64,000 nucleotides of DNA from Thermoanaerobaculia bacterium. GTDB lineage: Bacteria > Acidobacteriota > Thermoanaerobaculia > Gp7-AA8. Within the stretch, counting starts at the first letter, position 1, and every line of letters starts with the position of its first letter. This document shows positions 1 through 7,240 of the stretch, piece by piece. The position numbers and the translations under genes were made by a program. The notes beneath the pieces were generated by a model. It was not told where the DNA came from and searched no databases. It saw nothing but the letters and a program-made list of their open reading frames with translations. The DNA lies in the NCBI GenBank assembly GCA_017883205.1, contig JADGNZ010000006.1, positions 62,001-126,000 of the forward strand. Direction: 5' to 3'.

Positions 1-53
1 CCCGACACCCGACGTCCTACGAAATTCGCATCAGGTGCTACTCTATCTACAGC

Positions 54-779
54 ATGCCTAAGTTCTTCTTCTACGCTGGCACCGGTTTTTGCCTCTTTCT
101 GGCGCTTTGCGCGGCCGCGGGGCTGATGTCGCAGGCAGAAGGCGGGCCGATGGTTTTCGCGGCGGTGCGCGGTACCTCCGTGTCGGGAACGAATGCGGCG
201 GCGTGGGCAATCATGGTTGCGTTGATCGCCGGCATTGCCACAGCGGCAATCCTCATCCGGATGGCGGCGCTGCTGGCGGCGCGCAATGTCTTCGGCGCGC
301 TTTTCGCGCTGCTGTCGACCACGGCGTCGATCGTCGCTCTTGCCTGGACGCTGTTGCTGCAAGCGCGCATGCTGATGCTCGTCCGGCATGGACTCGGATA
401 CGCGGAGTTGGCGCCGTTTCATTTCGCAGCATTGATGATGCTCGGCTGCTTCGTCTCGCTGGCCTTCCTGGCGCTGCGCCCGTACTTCTCCGTGCAAGCC
501 AGCCGCGTTCTCTCCGCGCTCGTCTTCCTGCCATTCCCGCTCTACTGCCTGATCCTCGAGCAGGAGCTTTTCGTTTCGACGAAGCTCTCGCCGCTGCCTT
601 CGGTCTCGCCCGCATCGAATGTCTTTTTCGGCGTCGTGGCCATTCTCTTTTTCGCCGTGGCCATGCACTGCGTCCGCCATCGTCACATGTTCATCGAGAC
701 GACCAATCTTCGTGAACTGCTTGACACGCGCGTCGATCGCACGACCCGCCCCATCGGCGGAGTGGCGTTCGATTCGTAA
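54..779 (+). CDS. Hypothetical polytopic membrane protein
   Basis: Predicted 241-aa integral membrane protein of unknown function. Hydrophobic segments lie at about residues 5-25, 52-76, 80-104, 119-141, 153-172 and 190-208, so roughly six membrane spans, ending in a polar C-terminal tail (DTRVDRTTRPIGG). I recognise no catalytic motif. The ATG follows a TACTCT box by 9 nt and has no clear Shine-Dalgarno sequence, which fits the leaderless pattern seen at other genes here. It sits upstream of dnaE on the same strand, but a gap of about 180 bp argues against tight coupling. The call as a real gene rests on length, codon use and hydrophobic pattern. Confidence 0.7.
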   Translation: MPKFFFYAGTGFCLFLALCAAAGLMSQAEGGPMVFAAVRGTSVSGTNAAAWAIMVALIAGIATAAILIRMAALLAARNVFGALFALLSTTASIVALAWTLLLQARMLMLVRHGLGYAELAPFHFAALMMLGCFVSLAFLALRPYFSVQASRVLSALVFLPFPLYCLILEQELFVSTKLSPLPSVSPASNVFFGVVAILFFAVAMHCVRHRHMFIETTNLRELLDTRVDRTTRPIGGVAFDS

Positions 780-797
780 CCCCGCCTTCTCGGATTC

Positions 798-863
798 ATG
801 ACCAAGAAGGACTACAAGCCCTTCTTCGACCAGTACTTCTGGGGTCTGGCCATGCCTGAGTAG
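798..863 (+). CDS. Possible 21-aa mini-ORF between the membrane protein and dnaE
   Basis: A short ATG-initiated frame encodes MTKKDYKPFFDQYFWGLAMP plus a terminal E. The composition (aromatic, charged, no stop-codon-like noise) looks protein-like, and it could be a real micropeptide or the remnant of a longer gene. No good ribosome binding site is visible and I recognise no family. Low certainty. Confidence 0.2.
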   Translation: MTKKDYKPFFDQYFWGLAMPE

Positions 864-961
864 GTCTACCAGTTGTAGAAAGATCTCCTTACCTGCGGGA
901 AGTGCACAGATCCGGTTGCCAATTGCATCAGCCGGACGGCTACACTCCACCCGGCGCCCTC

Positions 962-3900
962 ATGTCGTTCGCTCACCTCCACCTCCACACCGAGTACTCC
1001 CTCCTCGACGGTGCCAGCCGGCCCGAAGAGCTGGCGAAGCGTGTAGCTCAGATGGGCATGCCCGCCTGCGCCATCACCGACCACGGCAACATGTTCGGCG
1101 CGGTCGAGTTCTACAACGCCATGAAGAAGGAGAAGGTGAAGCCGATCATCGGCTGCGAGATGTATGTCGCCTACGGCTCACGCTTCGACAAGGCAGGCGT
1201 TGAAGACGGGCAGGCCGACGCCGGCGCGAACAACCACCTCATCGTTCTCGCTGCGAACAACGAGGGCTACAAGAACCTCGTCAAGCTCGTCTCGGCTGGA
1301 TACACCGAGGGGTTCTATTACAAACCGAGGATCGACAAGGAGCTGCTGCGCGAGCATCGCGAAGGGCTGATCGTTCTCTCATCGTGCTTGAAGGGCGAGG
1401 TCTCGCAGAGCCTCGCGGGCGGCAACCTCACCAAGGCCAAAGAGGCCGCACTCCAATACAAAGACATCCTCGGCGCGGACAACTTCTTCCTCGAGATTCA
1501 GGACCACGGCATCCCCGACCAGCAGAAGATCGTGCCGATGATGGCCAGGCTTGGCGAGGAGACCGGCCTTCGTCTCGTCGCCACCAACGACTCGCACTAC
1601 CTCTCGAAGGATGATGCCTTCGCGCACGAAGTTCTTCTCTGCATCGGCACGGGCAAGACGCTCGGCGACGAGAAGCGGATGAAGTTCTACAGCGACGACT
1701 TCTACGTCAAGAGCCCGGACGAGATGCGCCGCATCTTCAGCGGCTACGGCGAAGCGCTCGACAACACGGTGAAGATCGCCGAACGATGCAACGTCTCGCT
1801 CGACGTGAAGGGCTACCACCTGCCGAATTTCCCGGTGCCAGAGGGAAAGGATCTCGCGGGTTACTTCGCCGAGGTTGCACGCGCGGGGCTGGAGCGGCGG
1901 CTGAAGGCTGCGGCGCCGCTCTTCGCTGCGAACAAGAAAAAACACGAGGTGCAGGCGTACCACGACCGCCTCGAAAGCGAGATCGACATCATCCGCACGA
2001 TGGGATTTCCGGGCTACTTCCTCGTCGTGTGGGACTTCATCAAGTACGCGAAGGACAACGGCATTCCGGTCGGCCCGGGCCGCGGCTCCGGCGCCGGATC
2101 GCTCGTCGCCTACTCGATGGGCATCACCGACGTCGATCCGCTCGACTACGACTTGCTCTTCGAGCGCTTCCTCAATCCCGAGCGCTTGTCCATGCCCGAT
2201 ATCGACATCGACTTCTGCATGAACCGGCGCGGCGAGGTGATCGAGTACGTGCGGCGCAAGTACGGAGCGGACAAGGTCGCGCAGATCATCACGTTCGGAA
2301 CGATGGCGGCAAAGTCGGTCGTGCGCGACGTTGGCCGCGTCCTCGGACTGCCGTACGGCCTCGTCGACAAAGTGGCCAAGACCATTCCGACCGGTCCGGA
2401 CGTGACGCTGCCCTCGGCCGCGAAAGACTCGCCAGCGCTCATCGAGGCGATGAAGAACGATCACGAGGTCGAGCGAATCATCGAGATCGGCTCGCGGCTG
2501 GAAGGTCTTTCGCGTCACGCCGGGATGCACGCCGCGGGTGTCGTCATCACACCCGAGCCGGTCACGAACTATGTGCCGCTCTACCGCACGAACCGCGATG
2601 AAATCGTGACGCAGTACGACATGCGCATCGTCGAGAAGATGGGTCTTCTCAAGATGGACTTCCTCGGGCTTCGGACATTGACCGTGATCGACGACGCGAT
2701 CAAGTCAGCGAAGGCCGTCGAGGGCGTGACGATCGACATCGAGACGCTGCCGCTCGACGATCCCGAGGTCTTCCGGCTGTTTCAGGAAGGGCGGACGAAG
2801 GGCGTGTTCCAGTTTGAGTCGGGCGGCATGGTCGATCTCCTGCGCAAGTCGCGGCCGACGCGCTTCGAAGATCTGGCGGCGCTCAATGCGCTTTACAGGC
2901 CCGGCGCGCTCGATGCCGGCATGGTCGACGAGTTTGTCCGCCGCAAGAACGGACTGTCGAAGGCGAAGTATCTCGTGCCGGCGATGAAGGGGATACTGGA
3001 AGAGACGTACGGGGTGATCGTCTACCAGGAGCAGGTCATGCAGATCGCGCAGCAGGTGGCCGGCTACTCGCTCGGCCAGGCGGATCTTCTGCGCAAGGCG
3101 ATGGGCAAGAAGGACGCCGCAGTCATGGCCGCCGAGCGCGACAAGTTCGTCACCGGCGCCGTCGCCAGGGGCATCGACAAGAAGAAAGCGAACGATCTGT
3201 TCGACTACATCGAGCCGTTCGCGCGCTACGGCTTCAACAAGTCGCACTCGGTCGCCTACGCGCTCGTGGCGTGGCAGACAGCGTGGCTCAAGGTTCACTA
3301 CCCGCGGCACTTCATGGCTGCGCTGATGACGTCGGAGATGGACCGCACGGACTTCGTGGTGAAGTTCATCCACGAAGCGTCGCAGATGGGCATTCGCATT
3401 CTGCCGCCCGACATCAACGAATCGAATTACGCATTCACCGTCATCGGTCCGAACATCCGCTTCGGACTTGGCGCTGTGAAAGGGGTGGGCGGGAGCGCGA
3501 TCGAGTCGATTCTCGAAGCACGGCACCGAAAGGGGAGGTTCGCTTCGCTTCTCGACTTCTGCGAGGCCGTCGACCTTCGCGCCTGCAACAAGAAGGTGAT
3601 CGAAGCGTTGATCAAGTCGGGATCGTTCGATTTTCTCGGAACGCCGCGCAAGGTCTTGTTCGAGACGCTGGAGAACACGGCCGACTCGGCGCAGCGTGCT
3701 CGCGAAGAAAAAGAGCGCGGCCAGTCATCGCTCTTCGGCTCGGGCAACGTAGGTCGGACTCTCAGTCCGACTAACTCGTCCAGTCGGACTAGAGAGTCCG
3801 ACCTACGTTTAGCCGAATGGCCCGACGACGAGAAGCTGCGCTTCGAAAAGGAAACGCTCGGCTTCTACATCACCGGACATCCGCTCAACAAGTTTGCGGA

Positions 3901-4828
3901 TGAGTTGAGCATGTTCGCCAACGCCACCACCGACACACTTCATCAACATATTGACGAAATCGTGAACATCGGCGGGATCGTCTCGCAGATCAAGAAATCG
4001 AAGATCAAGAAGGGGCCGAACGAAGGGAAGCTGATGGCTAAGTTCATCCTCGACGATCAGCGCGGCTCGGTCGAGGTGGTCGTCTTCTCGGATCTCTATT
4101 CAAAGTACGCGAAGTGGCTGGACAACGGGATCGCCGTCCTGCTCACCGCCGCGGTCAAGGACACCGGCGGCATGCAGGCAGGCCGCAGCGCCGCGCTGCA
4201 GTCTGCGGAGCAGCACGCACACCGCGCCGACGACGAGTACGCGCACGTCTCCGGCTACGACGTGAGCGAAGACGACATCGTGGACGATCGCGATCCGAAA
4301 GAGATCGAAGCGGAGAAGTACGGAGATCGGGCGAACAATCTGGGATTGTTCGGGGGGGTGGGGAGTGGGGAGTCGGGGGTCGGAGAAGAGGCATCTATTC
4401 TCGATGACGAGCCGATAGACGATTCCGCTCCGACCCCCGACCCCCGACTCACGACCTCCGAGGACGACACCTCCTTCGCCTCCCATGCCGCCACCTTTCA
4501 CGAAGCGCCGATCACGCCCGAGCTCAACGCGCTCGAGATCATTCTGCTCGATGGGATTCGCGACAAGAAGGTGAAGGAGATCGCGCTCGAAGTCGCGTAT
4601 CCGCGTATGAACGAGGAGACGGTGCGCATGATCCGCGAGATCGTGGATGAGCATCCGGGCGAGGTCCCGCTGACGATCACGATCGTCGAATTGCCGCAGT
4701 CGCTCATCGACAACTCGCCGAAGGGCGAAGTGAAGCTGCGCGTCAACCAGCACTTCCGCGTACAGCCCGGCGCGTCGCTCACGGCAAAGCTATTGCAGGT
4801 TCACGCCACTGCGAAGTACGTCTTTTGA
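962..4828 (+). CDS. dnaE: DNA polymerase III alpha subunit
   Basis: Catalytic subunit of the replicative DNA polymerase III holoenzyme, about 1288 aa. The start is set at the ATG giving MSFAHLHLHTEYSLLDGA, because the PHP-domain motif HLHLHTEYSLLDG begins most DnaE proteins; an upstream in-frame codon would add 20 unlike residues. Visible parts in order are the PHP domain (about 1-280), the palm/active site with GPGRGSGAGSLVAYSMG and the metal-binding PDIDIDFC motif (about 410-420), the thumb/fingers and tandem HhH region, and an OB-fold (GIVSQIKKSKIKKGPNEG, about 1003-1020). It is somewhat longer than usual (about 1150-1200 aa). Two stretches, residues about 929-950 and 1130-1165, look foreign: each is encoded by a palindromic repeat inserted in frame. 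The downstream gene starts inside its stop codon region (TGATG). Confidence 0.96.
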   Translation: MSFAHLHLHTEYSLLDGASRPEELAKRVAQMGMPACAITDHGNMFGAVEFYNAMKKEKVKPIIGCEMYVAYGSRFDKAGVEDGQADAGANNHLIVLAANNEGYKNLVKLVSAGYTEGFYYKPRIDKELLREHREGLIVLSSCLKGEVSQSLAGGNLTKAKEAALQYKDILGADNFFLEIQDHGIPDQQKIVPMMARLGEETGLRLVATNDSHYLSKDDAFAHEVLLCIGTGKTLGDEKRMKFYSDDFYVKSPDEMRRIFSGYGEALDNTVKIAERCNVSLDVKGYHLPNFPVPEGKDLAGYFAEVARAGLERRLKAAAPLFAANKKKHEVQAYHDRLESEIDIIRTMGFPGYFLVVWDFIKYAKDNGIPVGPGRGSGAGSLVAYSMGITDVDPLDYDLLFERFLNPERLSMPDIDIDFCMNRRGEVIEYVRRKYGADKVAQIITFGTMAAKSVVRDVGRVLGLPYGLVDKVAKTIPTGPDVTLPSAAKDSPALIEAMKNDHEVERIIEIGSRLEGLSRHAGMHAAGVVITPEPVTNYVPLYRTNRDEIVTQYDMRIVEKMGLLKMDFLGLRTLTVIDDAIKSAKAVEGVTIDIETLPLDDPEVFRLFQEGRTKGVFQFESGGMVDLLRKSRPTRFEDLAALNALYRPGALDAGMVDEFVRRKNGLSKAKYLVPAMKGILEETYGVIVYQEQVMQIAQQVAGYSLGQADLLRKAMGKKDAAVMAAERDKFVTGAVARGIDKKKANDLFDYIEPFARYGFNKSHSVAYALVAWQTAWLKVHYPRHFMAALMTSEMDRTDFVVKFIHEASQMGIRILPPDINESNYAFTVIGPNIRFGLGAVKGVGGSAIESILEARHRKGRFASLLDFCEAVDLRACNKKVIEALIKSGSFDFLGTPRKVLFETLENTADSAQRAREEKERGQSSLFGSGNVGRTLSPTNSSSRTRESDLRLAEWPDDEKLRFEKETLGFYITGHPLNKFADELSMFANATTDTLHQHIDEIVNIGGIVSQIKKSKIKKGPNEGKLMAKFILDDQRGSVEVVVFSDLYSKYAKWLDNGIAVLLTAAVKDTGGMQAGRSAALQSAEQHAHRADDEYAHVSGYDVSEDDIVDDRDPKEIEAEKYGDRANNLGLFGGVGSGESGVGEEASILDDEPIDDSAPTPDPRLTTSEDDTSFASHAATFHEAPITPELNALEIILLDGIRDKKVKEIALEVAYPRMNEETVRMIREIVDEHPGEVPLTITIVELPQSLIDNSPKGEVKLRVNQHFRVQPGASLTAKLLQVHATAKYVF
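3748..3808. repeat. In-frame palindromic element inside dnaE
   Basis: A near-perfect inverted repeat with arms of about 26 bp, 3748-3773 (ACGTAGGTCGGACTCTC...) and 3782-3808, separated by an 8-nt loop; the arms differ by a 1-nt indel. It is translated in dnaE as a serine/threonine/arginine-rich insert (VGRTLSPTNSSSRTRESDLR) that looks unlike the surrounding polymerase sequence. The shape is that of a small mobile palindromic repeat (REP/RPE-like) accepted in a coding region. Confidence 0.8.
4353..4455. repeat. G-rich inverted repeat inserted in frame in dnaE
   Basis: The left part is a G-run tract (GGGGGTGGGGAGTGGGGAG followed by TCGGGGGTCGGA) and the right part is its complement (4429-4449, TCCGACCCCCGACCCCCGAC). 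The translated insert (GGVGSGESGVGEE ... DDSAPTPDPRLTTSEDD) is low complexity and acidic. A related C-rich tract occurs in non-coding DNA at 62228-62277, and a short CCCGACACCCGAC trace occurs at positions 1-13, so this is probably a dispersed element. Confidence 0.7.
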
Positions 4829-6627
4829 TGAACCGCTACGCTTTTCTTCTCGCGCTGATTTCAGCGCTCGTTGCACCTTTCCCCGTGCAGGCGACGATCG
4901 GCTGCTGCAACTTCTGCTCCGATCAGTACCAGCAGGAGGGGCCGTATCCGTACTTCGAAGTGATTCGCACGCAGCGGCAGCTGCTCGACCAGGACGTCAC
5001 GGCGGGTGCCGGATGGAAGCGCATTTTCGAGAGTTGCGCGCAGGTGAATCGCGTAAACGTCACGGCGTCGCAGGACGCAACGGTGGTGGCCCGCGCGTTC
5101 CTGCAGCTCAACAATCAGACGACTCCCGGCGTCGATGTCGAATACCGGTGGGTGCTCGACGATGTTCCGGCCGGCACGGTGTTTCATTTCCGCGTCGGAC
5201 TGGCGGGGTTCCCGCACGGCGACGACATCAACATCGTTATGCCGAGCGTCGCCGCCGGAGCACACCGCCTGGCTGTTGATGCGCGCGTTCTTTCGGAGAG
5301 CGGGACCATCAAGTTCCGCCTGATGTTCGTGACCGCGCAGGGATTTCCGTCGCAGCATTTTCCCGGCGCGTCGCTCGTCAGCGATCATGCGGTCACGATC
5401 GGTACGGATTGGACGACGGTGGGAGCGGGGCTCACGGTTGGGCCAGCCGAGGCGGCGAGGTTGTATCTGCAGAGCTACGTTGCGGCAGATGCACACAGCA
5501 CGATCGACTTCCGTTACGTTGTCGATGATTTCCCGATGGCGCCGTTCACGGTCGTGGTGCCGGAAGGTGGCGGTATCGCGTTGTGGGATCACTACGCGGA
5601 CATTCTCGATCCCGGCCTGCACACCGTGAATCTCGAAGCGCGCGGAGACTCCGCTGCCACGATCTCGATGGCGCAGGTCGAAGCAGCTACCGCGCCGGCA
5701 ACGTATACCAATTATCTCCTTCCCTGGAGCGACGTTGAGGCAGTCGGTTCGCTCGGCGACGCGCATCAGCCTTTGAACTGCCTGATCCTCTCCGCAGCGG
5801 GCGCAGGCGGGACGGGCGGGTTGGGCGGGACGCCGGCGTGTGGCAAATACCAGTTGCTGCTCGATTCGCAGCTCGATGCAGCGCCAGTGTCGGACGACTA
5901 CACGATCTTCGGCGATGGGTACGTCGAGATCGAGAATCGGAGTGCGGCCAGCGGCATCGTGACGCTGACAGTGGAGGCGATCTACGAAGATTCGAGCGCA
6001 GCGTTTTGCAACATCCTCATCGACACACCCAACAGCATTTGTGCCAATCCGCTTCAGTGCTCGACGACCGACTTTACGATCGCCGAGTTCACCGTGCCTC
6101 CGGGGCGCACACAAAAGTTCTTCTACGTCGATCCCGTGCATTGGGGATCGTCGAAGCCGAATCACATCCGCCTCTGGGCGCGCTCGCAGGATGGTTGCGG
6201 CGCCGTCCCCGTCGATCTCGCCTTCGGCCAAAGCCGCCTCGGCATGCAGCTCGTTCCCGCGGGAGTGGGCTCCTGCTTCTCCGCTCGTGCGCAGGGACGC
6301 GCTGCCGCGCCGGCGCTTTCCGTCGCGGCGTCGGCAGGGAAGGCGGTGTTGCAATGGCAGTCGCCGGAATCGATCAACGGCAACTGGGAAGTCCTTCGCG
6401 CGACGGATCAGGGCTCATTCAACGTGATTGCTCGTAACCCGGATGCGTTGCGAACGCTCACCGACACGACCGTGCATGCCGGCGTCGCCTATCGATACGA
6501 GGTGCGCGCGTTCGCTGTGTCGACGGATCCTGTTGTGGGATCCAACTACCTTTGCGGCGCGCTATCGAATGAGATCCGAGTCACCGTTCCTCCCATTGCC
6601 TCGCGAAAGCGGGCCTCCGGGCATTGA
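4828..6627 (+). CDS. Hypothetical secreted protein with C-terminal fibronectin-III-like domain
   Basis: About 599 aa. An N-terminal signal peptide (MNRYAFLLALISALVAPFPVQA) is followed by a cysteine motif (IGCCNFC) and repeated beta-rich segments with two similar blocks near residues 60-190 and 190-290 (for example VEYRWVLDDVPAGT versus IDFRYVVDDFPMAP), suggesting an internal duplication. Residues about 490-590 (LSVAASAGKAVLQWQSP ... VAYRYEVRAFA) look like a fibronectin type III domain. The ATG overlaps the dnaE stop (TGATG), so it could be translationally coupled, although a functional link with replication is unlikely. I recognise no specific family. An upstream TTG is possible but the ATG gives a better signal peptide. 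Confidence 0.75.
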   Translation: MNRYAFLLALISALVAPFPVQATIGCCNFCSDQYQQEGPYPYFEVIRTQRQLLDQDVTAGAGWKRIFESCAQVNRVNVTASQDATVVARAFLQLNNQTTPGVDVEYRWVLDDVPAGTVFHFRVGLAGFPHGDDINIVMPSVAAGAHRLAVDARVLSESGTIKFRLMFVTAQGFPSQHFPGASLVSDHAVTIGTDWTTVGAGLTVGPAEAARLYLQSYVAADAHSTIDFRYVVDDFPMAPFTVVVPEGGGIALWDHYADILDPGLHTVNLEARGDSAATISMAQVEAATAPATYTNYLLPWSDVEAVGSLGDAHQPLNCLILSAAGAGGTGGLGGTPACGKYQLLLDSQLDAAPVSDDYTIFGDGYVEIENRSAASGIVTLTVEAIYEDSSAAFCNILIDTPNSICANPLQCSTTDFTIAEFTVPPGRTQKFFYVDPVHWGSSKPNHIRLWARSQDGCGAVPVDLAFGQSRLGMQLVPAGVGSCFSARAQGRAAAPALSVAASAGKAVLQWQSPESINGNWEVLRATDQGSFNVIARNPDALRTLTDTTVHAGVAYRYEVRAFAVSTDPVVGSNYLCGALSNEIRVTVPPIASRKRASGH

Positions 6628-6661
6628 CGGCCATGCGATCCTGAGCGGCGAGGAGACGCTC

Positions 6662-7105
6662 ATGGCCGACGCAACGCAGTCCTTTGCCAATCATCGCCGG
6701 TTCTTACCGCTGTTTCACTTCGTCACCCTTCCGCTGCTCGGGATCAACCTGATCATCCGAATTGTGTACGCGATCATGCATCGCGGCGCGCGGCTGGTGT
6801 GGTGGGAGATCGTGTTCGCGCTTGCGCTGGTTTTCCTCGCGCTCACGACGCGGCAGATGGTCCTCACCGTTCAGGATCGGTTGATCCGGCTTGAAGAGAC
6901 TCTGCGCCTGCAACGCTGTCTTCCCGAAGATCTGCGCGGCCGCATCGGCGAGCTATCGAGCAGTCAGTTGATCGGCCTTCGTTTCTGCGGCGACGACAGC
7001 GAGCTGGCCGTTCTCGTGCGCTCCGCGGTCAACGGCGAGTTGAAGGGCCGCGAAGACATCAAGAAGCAGATCAAGACCTGGCGGCCCGACACGATGCGGG
7101 CATGA
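6662..7105 (+). CDS. DUF6526-type small membrane protein
   Basis: About 147 aa. The start is the ATG giving MADATQSFANHRRFLPLFHF, preceded by GAGGAG at a good distance; an upstream frame extension overlaps the previous gene and is not needed. The N-terminal FANHRRFLPLFHFVTLPL pattern and two hydrophobic segments (about 17-37 and 46-65), followed by a soluble helix-rich tail with EETLRLQRCLPEDLRGRI, match what I know of the DUF6526 family. No function is established. It lies 34 bp after the secreted protein on the same strand. Confidence 0.75.
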   Translation: MADATQSFANHRRFLPLFHFVTLPLLGINLIIRIVYAIMHRGARLVWWEIVFALALVFLALTTRQMVLTVQDRLIRLEETLRLQRCLPEDLRGRIGELSSSQLIGLRFCGDDSELAVLVRSAVNGELKGREDIKKQIKTWRPDTMRA

Positions 7106-7112
7106 TGGTCTG

Positions 7113-7129
7113 CTGCGGCTGAGCCGCAG
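7113..7129. terminator. Hairpin after the DUF6526 gene
   Basis: CTGCGGC-TGA-GCCGCAG, a perfect 7-bp stem with a 3-nt loop located 8 nt after the stop codon at 7105. No T-run follows, so it may be a weak terminator or an mRNA-stabilising hairpin. Confidence 0.4.
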
Positions 7130-7161
7130 GAATGAAACAGAGAGAGACTGAGGGACGCTGA

Positions 7162-7224
<63 letters not shown>

Positions 7225-7240
7225 TCTGAGGTGTCTCTCT

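Noticed and set aside
1379-2530. A 383-aa minus-strand frame inside dnaE
   Set aside because: Antisense shadow of a well-supported polymerase gene with Arg/His/Val-biased composition.
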